This document shows positions 13,849-22,567 of a stretch of 64,000 nt of DNA, piece by piece. The DNA lies in contig CAZUGZ010000005.1 of assembly GCA_964620555.1 (NCBI GenBank), positions 1-64,000 on the forward strand. Reading direction: 5' to 3'. The notes below the pieces were generated by a model. It saw nothing but the letters and a program-made list of their open reading frames with translations, was not told the DNA's origin and ran no database searches. Every line of letters starts with the position of its first letter. The first letter of the stretch is position 1. The DNA is from JAPOQD01 sp964620555. Lineage in GTDB: Bacteria > Pseudomonadota > Gammaproteobacteria > Pseudomonadales > Halieaceae. The position numbers and the translations under genes were made by a program.

Positions 13849-16203
13849 ATGAAAACCAATCTGCACGAGCCCGTTATTATCGGTGTGGGCGAACTTTGCG
13901 AACAGCTGCCCGAAAATCTCGAGTACGCGAAATCCCTGGTGGACCTGCTCGAGCAGGCGGTCGGGGCCGCGTGCAATGACACTGGAGTGGCAGACGCCGT
14001 GATATCCCAGGTCGATACCATCGCCATGGTGCGAACCTTCGCGGATTCGACTCCCATGTATCCAAACCCTTTCGGTGAGGTAAAGAACTATCCGCGGGCA
14101 GTGGCCAGGCGAATCGGCGCCGATCCCGCCCATGCGATCTATAGCGTGGCGGGTGGCAATACGCCGCAACATATGGTTTCCGAGTTCGCCGGGAAGGTCG
14201 CGGCGGGCGATGCGGAGGTGGTGGTGTTGATGGGCGGGGAGGCCATGGCGACGATCAAAGCCGCCATGAAAGCCCAGCTAAGCCTGGACTGGGCCGACGA
14301 TACTGGCGGTCAGCTGGAGGATCGCGGCCTGGGCATGGACGGCATGATAGACCGTCAGCAGATTGATAACGGCATGAATACTGCCCCGCTGATGTACGGC
14401 ATGCTGGAGAATGCCCGGCGTCACGACCTGGGATTGACCCGGGAAGAGTATGCGCAGGAAATGGCTGCGCTATTTTCCCGCTTTTCAGAAGTTGCCGCAT
14501 CCCACGGGGCGGCGATGTTTCCGGAGGCTTACAGCCCGGAGCAGCTGCTTGCGATAGACGAGGCCAACCCGATGATTGCCGAGCCGTATCCGAAGCGCCT
14601 TGTTGCGAAAGATGGTGTCAACCAGGCCGCGGCGGTGGTTATCACCAGCCGGGAAAAAGCCGAGGCCCTGGGGATATCCGCGGAGAAATTGGTGTACCCG
14701 ATGACCGGCAGTACAGTGCGTGAGCACCGCCTGGTTGAGCGACCCAGCCTCGGCGGCTCTGAGGCAATGCGCCTCGCCTACACGGCCGCGTTCGATATGG
14801 CGGGGATATCCCCAGGGGCCGTGAGGTATATGGACATCTACAGCTGCTTCCCCATAGCCGTTTTCTCGGCCTGTGATGCGCTGGGATTGGCTGCTGACGA
14901 TGTGCGCGGCCTGACGCTGACGGGCGGTCTGCCCTTTTTCGGCGGTCCAGGTAACAGCTACGCTCTGCACTCGGTCGTCAATGTTGTGAACAGGCTCCGA
15001 GAAGAGAATTCAGGCTACGGACTTGTTGGCGCCAATGGCGGGATACTGTCAAAACACTCCGTTGGTATTTATTCGCGAAATTCCACAGGGAGGGGATGGC
15101 ATGCCTGCGATGACCAGGCCCTGCAGACGGAAATCGACCAGATCGAACTCCCGCCCGTCGATCACTACCCGGGTGGCAAAGCGACAATTGAGGCCTACAG
15201 TGTCACTTTTCGGCAGGGCACACCCCAGGCAGGTTATGTCGTCGGACGAACCGTGGAGGGTATGCGTTTCCTGGGAATGACCGATCCGCAGGACCTGGAT
15301 ACACCGCAGGCCATGCTCGACGAGGACCCGATCGGTAAGAGCATCTACGTTACTGACATTGGCCCCGGAAATCGGTTTACCTTTGACGCAGTGCGTACAC
15401 AGGATTTAATACCGGACCGGCCAAAAAATCTGGAGGAGGAATATCAGTACTGCAAGCTGGAGAGGAACGGGCATATCCTGGAAGTGACCATCAACCGACC
15501 CGACAGCCGCAATTCCCTTAATTCTGAAGCCAATTATGAACTGGACGGTGTCTTTGACCTGTTTGAGAAAGATGGCGAACTGTGGGTGGCGATTATTACC
15601 GGGGCTGGTGACAAGGCGTTCTGTGCGGGGGCAGATCTCAAGTCGGCCGCGGGCGCGTGGATCCCTCAAGGAGGCTTCGGCGGGCTCACCCACCGAAAGC
15701 ATCGTCTCAAGCCGGTAATCGCTGCGGTTAATGGCATCGCTATGGGTGGTGGCATGGAGATCGCGCTCAGCTGCGATATGGTCATTGCCAGTGAGCAGAG
15801 CCACTTTGCACTCAGTGAGGTGAAGCGTGGTCTTATCGCCGGTACTGGGGGTATACAGCGGATCACACGCAACCTGGCGCGACAACAGGCGATGGAAATA
15901 TTACTCACCGGCGACAATATCTCGCCGCAGCGGGCGCTGCAGCTGGGCTTCGTCAACCAGGTGGTTTCGCCTGCTGAGGTGATGCCGGTGGCGCGCGCGC
16001 TGGCGCAGAAGTTGACGGAAGTTTCACCCACATCGGTAAGTTGTACCTTGCAGCTGGAAGACGAGGTCCGGAACATCACCGACGTGGTCGAAGCAGTGCG
16101 TTACCCCGCGGAAGCCCTGGACCGCCTGCTGACCAGCGAAGACATGCTGGAAGGGTTAACGGCGTTTGCACAGAAGCGCCCACCCGAATGGAAGGGGCGC
16201 TAG
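13849..16203 (+). CDS. Thiolase-like / enoyl-CoA hydratase fusion protein
   Basis: A 784-aa protein joining two beta-oxidation folds. Residues 1 to about 500 are thiolase-like (SCP-2/acetyl-CoA acetyltransferase type): VAGGNTPQHMVSEF stands where a thiolase usually has its nucleophilic Cys, and DIYSCFP, GANGG and HSVGIYS follow. Residues from about 525 are a complete crotonase: NRPDSRNSLN, oxyanion loops CAGADLKS and GIAMGGGMEIAL, and SEVKRGLIAGTGG. The missing Cys in the first motif suggests it may not be an ordinary thiolase; a Claisen or aldol role is possible. The fusion would channel hydration and C-C cleavage. A hairpin lies right after the stop. Confidence 0.85.
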   Translation: MKTNLHEPVIIGVGELCEQLPENLEYAKSLVDLLEQAVGAACNDTGVADAVISQVDTIAMVRTFADSTPMYPNPFGEVKNYPRAVARRIGADPAHAIYSVAGGNTPQHMVSEFAGKVAAGDAEVVVLMGGEAMATIKAAMKAQLSLDWADDTGGQLEDRGLGMDGMIDRQQIDNGMNTAPLMYGMLENARRHDLGLTREEYAQEMAALFSRFSEVAASHGAAMFPEAYSPEQLLAIDEANPMIAEPYPKRLVAKDGVNQAAAVVITSREKAEALGISAEKLVYPMTGSTVREHRLVERPSLGGSEAMRLAYTAAFDMAGISPGAVRYMDIYSCFPIAVFSACDALGLAADDVRGLTLTGGLPFFGGPGNSYALHSVVNVVNRLREENSGYGLVGANGGILSKHSVGIYSRNSTGRGWHACDDQALQTEIDQIELPPVDHYPGGKATIEAYSVTFRQGTPQAGYVVGRTVEGMRFLGMTDPQDLDTPQAMLDEDPIGKSIYVTDIGPGNRFTFDAVRTQDLIPDRPKNLEEEYQYCKLERNGHILEVTINRPDSRNSLNSEANYELDGVFDLFEKDGELWVAIITGAGDKAFCAGADLKSAAGAWIPQGGFGGLTHRKHRLKPVIAAVNGIAMGGGMEIALSCDMVIASEQSHFALSEVKRGLIAGTGGIQRITRNLARQQAMEILLTGDNISPQRALQLGFVNQVVSPAEVMPVARALAQKLTEVSPTSVSCTLQLEDEVRNITDVVEAVRYPAEALDRLLTSEDMLEGLTAFAQKRPPEWKGR

Positions 16204-16204
16204 A

Positions 16205-16230
16205 GGCCTGCAAGTGCAAGGTTGCAGGCC
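16205..16230 (+). terminator. Stem-loop after thiolase-hydratase fusion (terminator-like)
   Basis: GGCCTGCAA and TTGCAGGCC form a perfect 9-bp stem with an 8-base loop one base after the TAG stop. There is no clear T-tract, so it may stabilise the mRNA 3' end or give inefficient termination before the next promoter near 16265. Confidence 0.45.
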
Positions 16231-16262
16231 GTCAATGCAGTCTTGGTTTGCGACTGAATAAT

Positions 16263-16272
16263 AAGTATACTA
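16263..16272. promoter_or_regulatory. AGTATACT-type palindrome, site 4
   Basis: Context AATAAGTATACTATATT, core 16265-16270, 58 bases before the ligase ATG. TATACT with TTGGTT 17 bases upstream also reads as a sigma70 promoter, so operator and -10 may coincide. Confidence 0.6.
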
Positions 16273-16328
16273 TATTTCGTTTTAGAGCGAATTCTGTACC
16301 CATTTGTCCCCTTCCCTATAGAAGGGTT

Positions 16329-17954
16329 ATGGACATGATGAATTTTGGTGATCTTTTTGATTTCGTAGACAACCGACTGAACCCTGACGTGGTCCGTATC
16401 GTAGAGGAGACCCCAGAGGGAACGCGGCGGACGGTGACTTCGGCGGAATTGCGCTCAGCCTCCAATAATCTTGCCCGAAATTTGCTGGCGATGGGTCTGC
16501 AACCTGGCGACAAGGTTGCGTTCTATGGCACGAATTCTGCTGAGTACCTTGTTGCCGTGGTGGCTGCCATCAAGGCACGCCTGGTGCATGTCAATGTCAA
16601 CTATCGCTATGAGCACGAAGAGCTCAAGTACCTCCTGGACAATAGCGATGCGCGCGCCGTGATTTTCGAAAGTGCCTATGGGCAAAAACTGAAGGAAATA
16701 CTGGGTAGATTGCCGCTCTGCGAACACCGCATCGAGCTCGGTAGCGAGGGGGGCGATGGCTGGGCCCAGTCATCCGAAGCGTTGGTCGCGCAGGGAGACG
16801 GTGAGCCCCTCGATATAGAGCGCAGCCCGGAGGATTTGTTGTTCATGTATACCGGCGGTACTACCGGTTTGCCCAAGGGAGTAATGTGGGAACAGTACCA
16901 GATGTGGAATATGATCGGCAGGAATTTCCTCGATCCCACCAGCCCCATTCCCCAGACGCCTGAAGAAATTGCGCTAGCGCCTGAAGGGGGAAGTTTTAAC
17001 AATTTGGTTGTATTGCCATTAATGCACGGCGCTGGTCTCTACACTGCGATCAATGCATTGAGCTACGGCAACAGGGTGATTCTTCCTGTCAGCAGCGGCT
17101 TCGACCCCGAGCTGACCCTTTCCTGCGTTGACAAGCACGCCATCATGGTGCTGACGATCTCTGGTGACGCATTTGCCACACCGCTGATCAGGACCTTGCA
17201 GGAGAACCCGGGTAAGTACAGTTTGCAGTGCCTAAAAGTGGTGAATTCTACGGCGATGATATTCAGCACCCACAACAAGAAGGCGTTGCTGGAACAGATT
17301 CCCGACCTCATTATCTTCGACAATGTGGGCTCATCTGAATCGTCGGCCAGCGCGATGGCCATGTTTGGCAAAGACAATGACCTAGACGGCAACGAGGTGG
17401 TTCTCAAACTGACGCCCAACGCAAAGGTGTTCACCGAGGATTTGCGCGAGGTTCAGCCCGGCAGCGGAGAAAAGGGCTTCCTGGCCTCTACCGGCCCGCT
17501 CCCCCTGGGCTACTACAAAGACGAGGAAAAAACAGCGGCGACTTTTTTCACCGTGGATGGTGTGAGGTACTCGCGACCCGGAGACTGGGTTGAAGTGCTG
17601 GAAGACGGCAGCGTCAAATTCCTCGGCCGCGGCAGCGTGTGCATCAACTCGGGAGGAGAGAAGATCTATCCCGACGAGGTGGAAGCCGTGATCAAGTCAC
17701 ATACTGCCGTAGAAGATGCTGTGGTGGTGGGTGTGGCGGATGAGCGTTTCGGCCAGGCGGTAACTGCCGTGGTGCAACTCACCCAACACGAGGCCGCTGG
17801 TGATGATGAACTTAAGGATCACGTCCGTTCACGACTGTCCGGCTATAAAGTGCCCAAAAATGTCCTGTTCGTCGACAAGGTCTACCGTGCCCCCAATGGC
17901 AAGGCGGACTACCCGGCGACAAGGGTGCTCGCGGAGGAAGAGTTGTTGAGCTAG
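16329..17954 (+). CDS. Acyl-CoA synthetase (FadD19/FadD17-like)
   Basis: A 541-aa adenylate-forming ligase. The P-loop is MYTGGTTGLPKGVMW (about residue 175), followed by the region around DNVGSSESS, the SRPGDWVE motif and the C-terminal NSGGEKIYPDEVE hinge with Lys in PNGKADY. The TGGTTG loop and the SGGEKIYP hinge resemble the actinobacterial FadD17/FadD19 group that activates sterol side-chain acids. The start at 16329 (MDMMNFGD) is chosen because upstream sequence is intergenic and carries an AGTATACT palindrome. It probably starts degradation by forming the CoA thioester. An orphan WS/DGAT C-terminal domain follows 48 bases later. Confidence 0.9.
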   Translation: MDMMNFGDLFDFVDNRLNPDVVRIVEETPEGTRRTVTSAELRSASNNLARNLLAMGLQPGDKVAFYGTNSAEYLVAVVAAIKARLVHVNVNYRYEHEELKYLLDNSDARAVIFESAYGQKLKEILGRLPLCEHRIELGSEGGDGWAQSSEALVAQGDGEPLDIERSPEDLLFMYTGGTTGLPKGVMWEQYQMWNMIGRNFLDPTSPIPQTPEEIALAPEGGSFNNLVVLPLMHGAGLYTAINALSYGNRVILPVSSGFDPELTLSCVDKHAIMVLTISGDAFATPLIRTLQENPGKYSLQCLKVVNSTAMIFSTHNKKALLEQIPDLIIFDNVGSSESSASAMAMFGKDNDLDGNEVVLKLTPNAKVFTEDLREVQPGSGEKGFLASTGPLPLGYYKDEEKTAATFFTVDGVRYSRPGDWVEVLEDGSVKFLGRGSVCINSGGEKIYPDEVEAVIKSHTAVEDAVVVGVADERFGQAVTAVVQLTQHEAAGDDELKDHVRSRLSGYKVPKNVLFVDKVYRAPNGKADYPATRVLAEEELLS

Positions 17955-18002
17955 CCAATCGCACTACGCTGCTTTTGGCCATGATAACCTGAGGAACAGC
18001 TG

Positions 18003-18374
18003 ATGCGACTCAAGAAAATGGGGCTCCTGGATGCCTATGCCCTGCCGCTGTATGCTGCCACGATCCTGCTGCCGACGGTACTCGTCCCCCTGAGTGACGA
18101 GCACAGCGAGTTGCGCCGGATGGCTAACCTGACGGTGTCGAATGTCCCTGGCACGAAGGACAAGCTGTATCTCAAGGGCGCGGAACTGGAATTATCGTAT
18201 ATCGCCAGTATTCTGCAGCCGGGAAGTGGACTGAACATAACGATCGTCAACTACGCCGGGCATGCGCAGGTGGGTGTCATTTCCTGCCCTGATATCCTGC
18301 CGGATATTGATGGCCTTGCGGGGAGGATTCCGGAAGAACCGGATGACCTCCTTAAATGGGTCGGCTCCCGGTGA
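18003..18374 (+). CDS. Orphan C-terminal domain of a WS/DGAT (wax ester synthase) protein
   Basis: A 123-aa protein matching only the C-terminal domain of WS/DGAT acyltransferases: NLTVSNVPGTKDKLYLKGAEL, then SGLNITIVNYAG and the aspartate-rich VISCPDILPDID. The N-terminal catalytic domain with HHxxxDG is absent from the sequence before it, which is only 48 bases away from the upstream ligase. It could be a truncated remnant or a small stand-alone protein that kept the acyl-binding half. An ATG with a GAGGAACAGC site is present, so translation is likely. No acyltransfer activity should be assumed. Confidence 0.6.
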   Translation: MRLKKMGLLDAYALPLYAATILLPTVLVPLSDEHSELRRMANLTVSNVPGTKDKLYLKGAELELSYIASILQPGSGLNITIVNYAGHAQVGVISCPDILPDIDGLAGRIPEEPDDLLKWVGSR

Positions 18375-18447
18375 GATTGCGCGTTTTGGCCTGGAATAGT
18401 CTCCAGGTAACACAGTTAGCAGAATTCGGTTTCTTTTATTGGCAAAA

Positions 18448-18457
18448 GGGTATACTA
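18448..18457. promoter_or_regulatory. AGTATACT-type palindrome, site 5 (variant)
   Basis: AAAAGGGTATACTATATAAG, core 18450-18455, 32 bases upstream of the broken SDR at 18488, which leads a seven-gene plus-strand series. The left arm has G instead of A before GTATAC. Confidence 0.55.
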
Positions 18458-18487
18458 TATAAGCTTTCGTGACAGGAAGGCGTGGAA

Positions 18488-19235
18488 ATGGCTCGATTTA
18501 CGGCAGATTTCTCTGGTTCCACTGCATTTGTCACTGGCGGCGCCTCAAGCATTGGCCTGGCTATTGCGAGCAAGTTTGCGCAGGCTGGCGCTTCGGTGGC
18601 CATTGCGGATCTGGATGAAACCGAGGGTGCAGCAGTGTAGCGCCAACTGGAGTCCGAGGGAGGCCGGTTTCGTTTTCTGCCCCTGGACGTCAGTTCGCCA
18701 GAATCGGTTGCCGTGGCGGCCGCGTCCGCTGTGAATGAACTCGGTAGCCTGGACTTTGCGATCAATAACCGCTGGCATCGCTTTCACCGGTGCAGCCGTT
18801 GCCGACGCGGATTTTGATCTGTGGTGGAAAACCATGTCAGTGAACCTTGACGGTGTTTTCCTTTGCATGCGCGAAGAGTTGAAATTCATGCAGCAACAGG
18901 AGAGCGGAGTCATTATCAACATGTCCTCTGGCGCGGGGTTGATTGGTGCCCCCATGATGGCCGCCTACAGTGCCTCAAAGCATGGCGTGATTGGGCTCAC
19001 CCGCACTGCTGCCCAGGAATATCTCTCCAGCGGCATCCGCATCAATGCGGTCTGCCGCGGGGGCGTAGACACCCGCATGCTAGATGGGCTGCTGCCGGGC
19101 GAAATGCACGAGGCCGTTGCCTCACAGCATTTGGAAGGCCGCTTCGCTTCGACAGGCGTCGAGTTCAAGGTGAACGGTGGGGCGGTTTTCCAGCTAAACA
19201 AGTTACTTCATATTGCAGGCATGCAGACATTATGA
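18488..19235 (+). pseudogene. Broken short-chain dehydrogenase
   Basis: SDR reading frame with three lesions. ATG 18488 starts a normal N-terminus (TGGASSIG cofactor loop), but codon 51 is TAG (18638-18640). At about 18768 an extra base shifts the frame just where NNAGIAFTG would read. Near the end a deletion joins SQHLEGRF to ASTGVEFKVNGG, losing the segment that the SDR at 62083 has there (ATATEVAHMTLFACSDEASY). The Y-x3-K motif (YSASK) survives in the second half. The stop overlaps the next ATG, so it may only serve as a leader for the downstream operon. Confidence 0.85.
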
Positions 19236-20356
19236 ATAATGAAATATGTAAGATGATCGGCTGCGAGTTCCCACTGTTCGCCTTCAGCCACTGCCGAGAT
19301 GTGGTCGCCGCGGTAAGCCGCGCCGGCGGGGTCGGTGTACTCGGAGGAAGCAGCTTTACCCCGGAATTTCTCGAAGAAGAACTGGCCTGGATCGACGCTC
19401 ACGTCGACGGCAAGCCCTATGGGGTTGATATTCTCATCCCCGAGAACATGGGTGATCTCACTGGCAATATAACTATTGATGAATTGACTTCAAGGATTCC
19501 GGCTCAGCACCGACGTTTCACTGCCGAATTGTTGAAAAAATACGGCATCGACCTGGCAGATGAGCAGATAGACCAGCAAGAGCTTCCGGCCGTATTGGGT
19601 GATATTCGCGAACAACTCATGGATGTTGCGTTCCGGCACCCGATCCGTCTTATTGCCAATGCCCTGGGTATTGCGCCCCAGTCTATGATCGACCGTGCTC
19701 GTGAACACCAGACCCCCGTGGGAGCCCTGGTCGGCGCGAAGGAGCACGCGCTGCGCCAGGTGCAGGCCGGCGTCGATTTCATTGTCGCCCAGGGAGGTGA
19801 AGCCGCAGGCCATTGCGGAGAGGTGTCTACCCTGGTGCTGGTGCCCGAGGTGGTGCAAGCTATCCGGGAAGTCCGCGAAATACCCGTGCTGGCGGCCGGT
19901 GGCATTATGAACGGTCGCCAGATGGCGGGCTGTATGGCGATGGGTGCCCAGGGGGCTTGGACTGGCTCCATCTGGTTGGCTACGCCAGAGGCGGAAACCA
20001 CCGAGGCCATTCGCGAAAAATTCGTCGCCGCCGACTCCCGCGACACGATTCGCTCCACCTCCCGCACCGGGAAGCCCTCTCGCCAGTTGCGCTCTGCCTG
20101 GCACGATGCCTGGCACGGGGAGGAATCACCCGGGGCGCTGCCCATGCCGCTGCAGGGCATGCTCGCCCAGCCGGCTTTTAACCGGATTGACCGGGCTGTT
20201 GAGAATGGCAATGTCGAAGCAAGGGAACTGGCGAGCTACTGGGTCGGGCAGGGGGTGGGAATGATCGATTCAATTCGTTCAACCAGCCATATCGTGCAGG
20301 ACTTCAAGGAGGAGTTTGGCGAAGCTGTTATGAGTATGAATTCCCTGTTGGAATAG
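19232..20356 (+). CDS. Nitronate monooxygenase-like FMN oxidoreductase
   Basis: A 374-aa NMO/2-nitropropane-dioxygenase fold enzyme (PF03060-like). SRAGGVGVLGG near the N-terminus, AQGGEAAGHCGE with the usual His, and AAGGIMNGRQMAGCMAMGAQGAWTG form the FMN-phosphate site. The ATG at 19232 overlaps the TGA of the broken SDR (ATGA), implying translational coupling. Family members in steroid catabolism, such as IpdC, act on CoA thioesters of ring fragments rather than on nitronates, so an acyl-CoA oxidoreductase role fits this context. A molybdopterin oxidoreductase follows 30 bases later. Confidence 0.85.
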   Translation: MNNEICKMIGCEFPLFAFSHCRDVVAAVSRAGGVGVLGGSSFTPEFLEEELAWIDAHVDGKPYGVDILIPENMGDLTGNITIDELTSRIPAQHRRFTAELLKKYGIDLADEQIDQQELPAVLGDIREQLMDVAFRHPIRLIANALGIAPQSMIDRAREHQTPVGALVGAKEHALRQVQAGVDFIVAQGGEAAGHCGEVSTLVLVPEVVQAIREVREIPVLAAGGIMNGRQMAGCMAMGAQGAWTGSIWLATPEAETTEAIREKFVAADSRDTIRSTSRTGKPSRQLRSAWHDAWHGEESPGALPMPLQGMLAQPAFNRIDRAVENGNVEARELASYWVGQGVGMIDSIRSTSHIVQDFKEEFGEAVMSMNSLLE

Positions 20357-20386
20357 GCCGGCTTTCTTGCGGTCAGGTGGCCAAGC

Positions 20387-22534
20387 ATGAGCATTAAAAG
20401 TACACACTGCCGAATATGTCAGGCCAGCTGCGGCTTGAACCTCCACGTGAATGGGGATGTGATAACCAGGATCGAGGGTAATCCTGACCACCTGCTCAGC
20501 CGCGGATATACCTGCGTCAAAGGGCGGCAATGGCAGCACCAACTGCGCTCGCCAAATCGCCTGAGGCAATTCATGCGAGGTCGCCAGGCGGTGGGTGAGA
20601 CGCGAGTTGCCATCTCGCGGGAGCAAGCGCTGGACGAAATCGCCGAAAGTCTGCAGGCCATAGTCACTCAACACGGCCCGCGAGCGGTGGCCAGCTACAC
20701 GGGTACCGGCACTCAGGTTGCTTCAGTAGGTACCGCCTTTGTCGAGGCCTGGCTCAAGGGTTTGGGTTCCAGCATGCACTTTACCAGCATGACCATCGAC
20801 CAGCCGGCGAAAGGTGTCGGCGCAGAGTGGCATGGGGTATGGGGCGCCGGGCCAGTGCCTTACTCAGATGCCGATGTGATCATGTTGATCGGCAACAATC
20901 CTGTGGTGTCCGCGCTTTCCTGGCCGGGTGGGCCACCCATGTGGTACCCATCGGCCATCGGGCAGAGCAAAAAGCAGGGCAAGTGTTTTATCGTGGTTGA
21001 TCCCCGCCACACTGAAACAGCCCGGCATGCAGATATTCATCTGCAACTGACCCCGGGCCGGGATGCCGCATTGCTGGCGGGAATGATTCACGTTATCCTC
21101 GACGAAGGCCTGTTTGAGCGGAAATTCTGTCAAACACACACGGAAGGTCTAGATTCACTGCGCCGGGCAACTGCCGATTTCACTCCCGATGTCGCTGCTG
21201 ATTTGGCGGGTGTCCCCCAGCAGCAGCTGGTTGACGCAGCGCGACTGTTTGCCGGCGGACGAGCAGCTGTAGCAACGTCAGCCACCGGCCCCTGCATGTC
21301 TCCCTTCGCCAATCTCACGGAGTACCTGCGCCTGTGCCTGAATACGCTCTGCGGCGGTTGGGTGCGTTCAGGCCAGCGAATAGCCACTCCCAGCGTGCTA
21401 TTGCCGGACGTAGCGCCACCGGCGCAGGCTCTACCGGCGGCATTCATTCCCCGGCCCTACAACCCGGAACATAACCGGGAGAAGACCCGAGTCAGGGAGG
21501 TGCGGCGAGTTCACGGTGAGATGCCAACTGCAGTGCTGGCAGATGAAATTCTGACTCCCGGTGAAGGACAGGTCAAGGCCCTGGTCGTTTTGGGCGGCAA
21601 TCCGATGGCAGCGTTTCCTGATCCGGTCAAGACCGAGCGTGCGCTGTCGTCCCTGGAGTTGCTGGTCTGCATTGATATCGTGGAGACGCGGACAACGCAA
21701 CTGGCCGATTACGTTCTGCCTGCGGCACATCCCCTGGAGCGGGAGGATGTCGCCTGGGTCGCTTCCATGTTTGCTGAAGAACCGTTTGGCGCATACGCCG
21801 AAGCGCTTTTTGATCCGCCAGCAGATATTGTTGACGAGTGGAAGCTGCTCTGGGGTCTTGGCAGCAGGATGGGAACAGACATCTCGCTGGCCGGAGGCGA
21901 TGTGGACATGATTTCCCTGCCTGAAACGGCGGAGGTTCTGCAACTGATGTGGCCCGGGTCCCGGGTGAGTATTGATGAGATGCGCGGTGATCCCAATGGC
22001 CGCATCTTTGACAGCTTTTCTGATGTGAGAGCTGCCGAGCCCGATCCGCGAAGCGCTGCCAGACTTCAGCTTGGCGCAGAGGAAGCTTTTGCAGAATTGG
22101 TCAGATTCAAGAAAGAGTCGATATCACCAGCAGGAAAACCATCGACTTCGTTCCCTTATCTTCTGGTCTGCCGCCGGGCCAAAGAATTCAATAATTCCAT
22201 GTGCCATGATTTTCCCGGGCGTCGTTCCGGGAGTCCGGTGTATATGCATCCCGACGATGCACGTGCGATGCGTTTCAGTGAGGGTGAGTCCATAACAGTC
22301 ACCTCCAGCCACGGGTCAACAGTGGCGGAGCTGTGCCTGGACAGAACCATGCGTACCGGGGTCATCTCCATGCATCATTGCTTTGGAACAGCGCCCGGTG
22401 TGAAGGCTGGCCAAACGGCCGAATCCGAAGGCAACGTCGCCATGCTGATATCCAATGAGCAGGATTGTGACGCCATTACCGGGATGGCGCGCCAGAGTGC
22501 AATCCCTGTAAGTCTTGGGTCTGCACCTCGTTGA
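20387..22534 (+). CDS. Molybdopterin-dependent oxidoreductase (bis-MGD, DMSO reductase family)
   Basis: A 715-aa catalytic subunit. Cys 8, 11, 15 and 43 (CRICQASC and YTCVKG) bind a 4Fe-4S cluster. The molybdopterin body includes the GNNPVVS region, VVDPRHTETARHAD and LGGNPMAAFPD, and the C-terminal molydop-binding barrel starts near residue 590 (PVYMHPDDA). There is no Tat signal and no electron-transfer or membrane subunit next to it, so it is probably a soluble cytoplasmic enzyme using a shared donor or acceptor. Related cytoplasmic proteins hydroxylate tertiary carbons or reduce and oxidise aldehydes and acids; the reaction here is not predictable. It sits between NMO-like and AveC-like genes. 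Confidence 0.9.
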   Translation: MSIKSTHCRICQASCGLNLHVNGDVITRIEGNPDHLLSRGYTCVKGRQWQHQLRSPNRLRQFMRGRQAVGETRVAISREQALDEIAESLQAIVTQHGPRAVASYTGTGTQVASVGTAFVEAWLKGLGSSMHFTSMTIDQPAKGVGAEWHGVWGAGPVPYSDADVIMLIGNNPVVSALSWPGGPPMWYPSAIGQSKKQGKCFIVVDPRHTETARHADIHLQLTPGRDAALLAGMIHVILDEGLFERKFCQTHTEGLDSLRRATADFTPDVAADLAGVPQQQLVDAARLFAGGRAAVATSATGPCMSPFANLTEYLRLCLNTLCGGWVRSGQRIATPSVLLPDVAPPAQALPAAFIPRPYNPEHNREKTRVREVRRVHGEMPTAVLADEILTPGEGQVKALVVLGGNPMAAFPDPVKTERALSSLELLVCIDIVETRTTQLADYVLPAAHPLEREDVAWVASMFAEEPFGAYAEALFDPPADIVDEWKLLWGLGSRMGTDISLAGGDVDMISLPETAEVLQLMWPGSRVSIDEMRGDPNGRIFDSFSDVRAAEPDPRSAARLQLGAEEAFAELVRFKKESISPAGKPSTSFPYLLVCRRAKEFNNSMCHDFPGRRSGSPVYMHPDDARAMRFSEGESITVTSSHGSTVAELCLDRTMRTGVISMHHCFGTAPGVKAGQTAESEGNVAMLISNEQDCDAITGMARQSAIPVSLGSAPR

Positions 22535-22567
22535 ATTGACCTGCGGAGATATCTGGAGGAGTAATTT

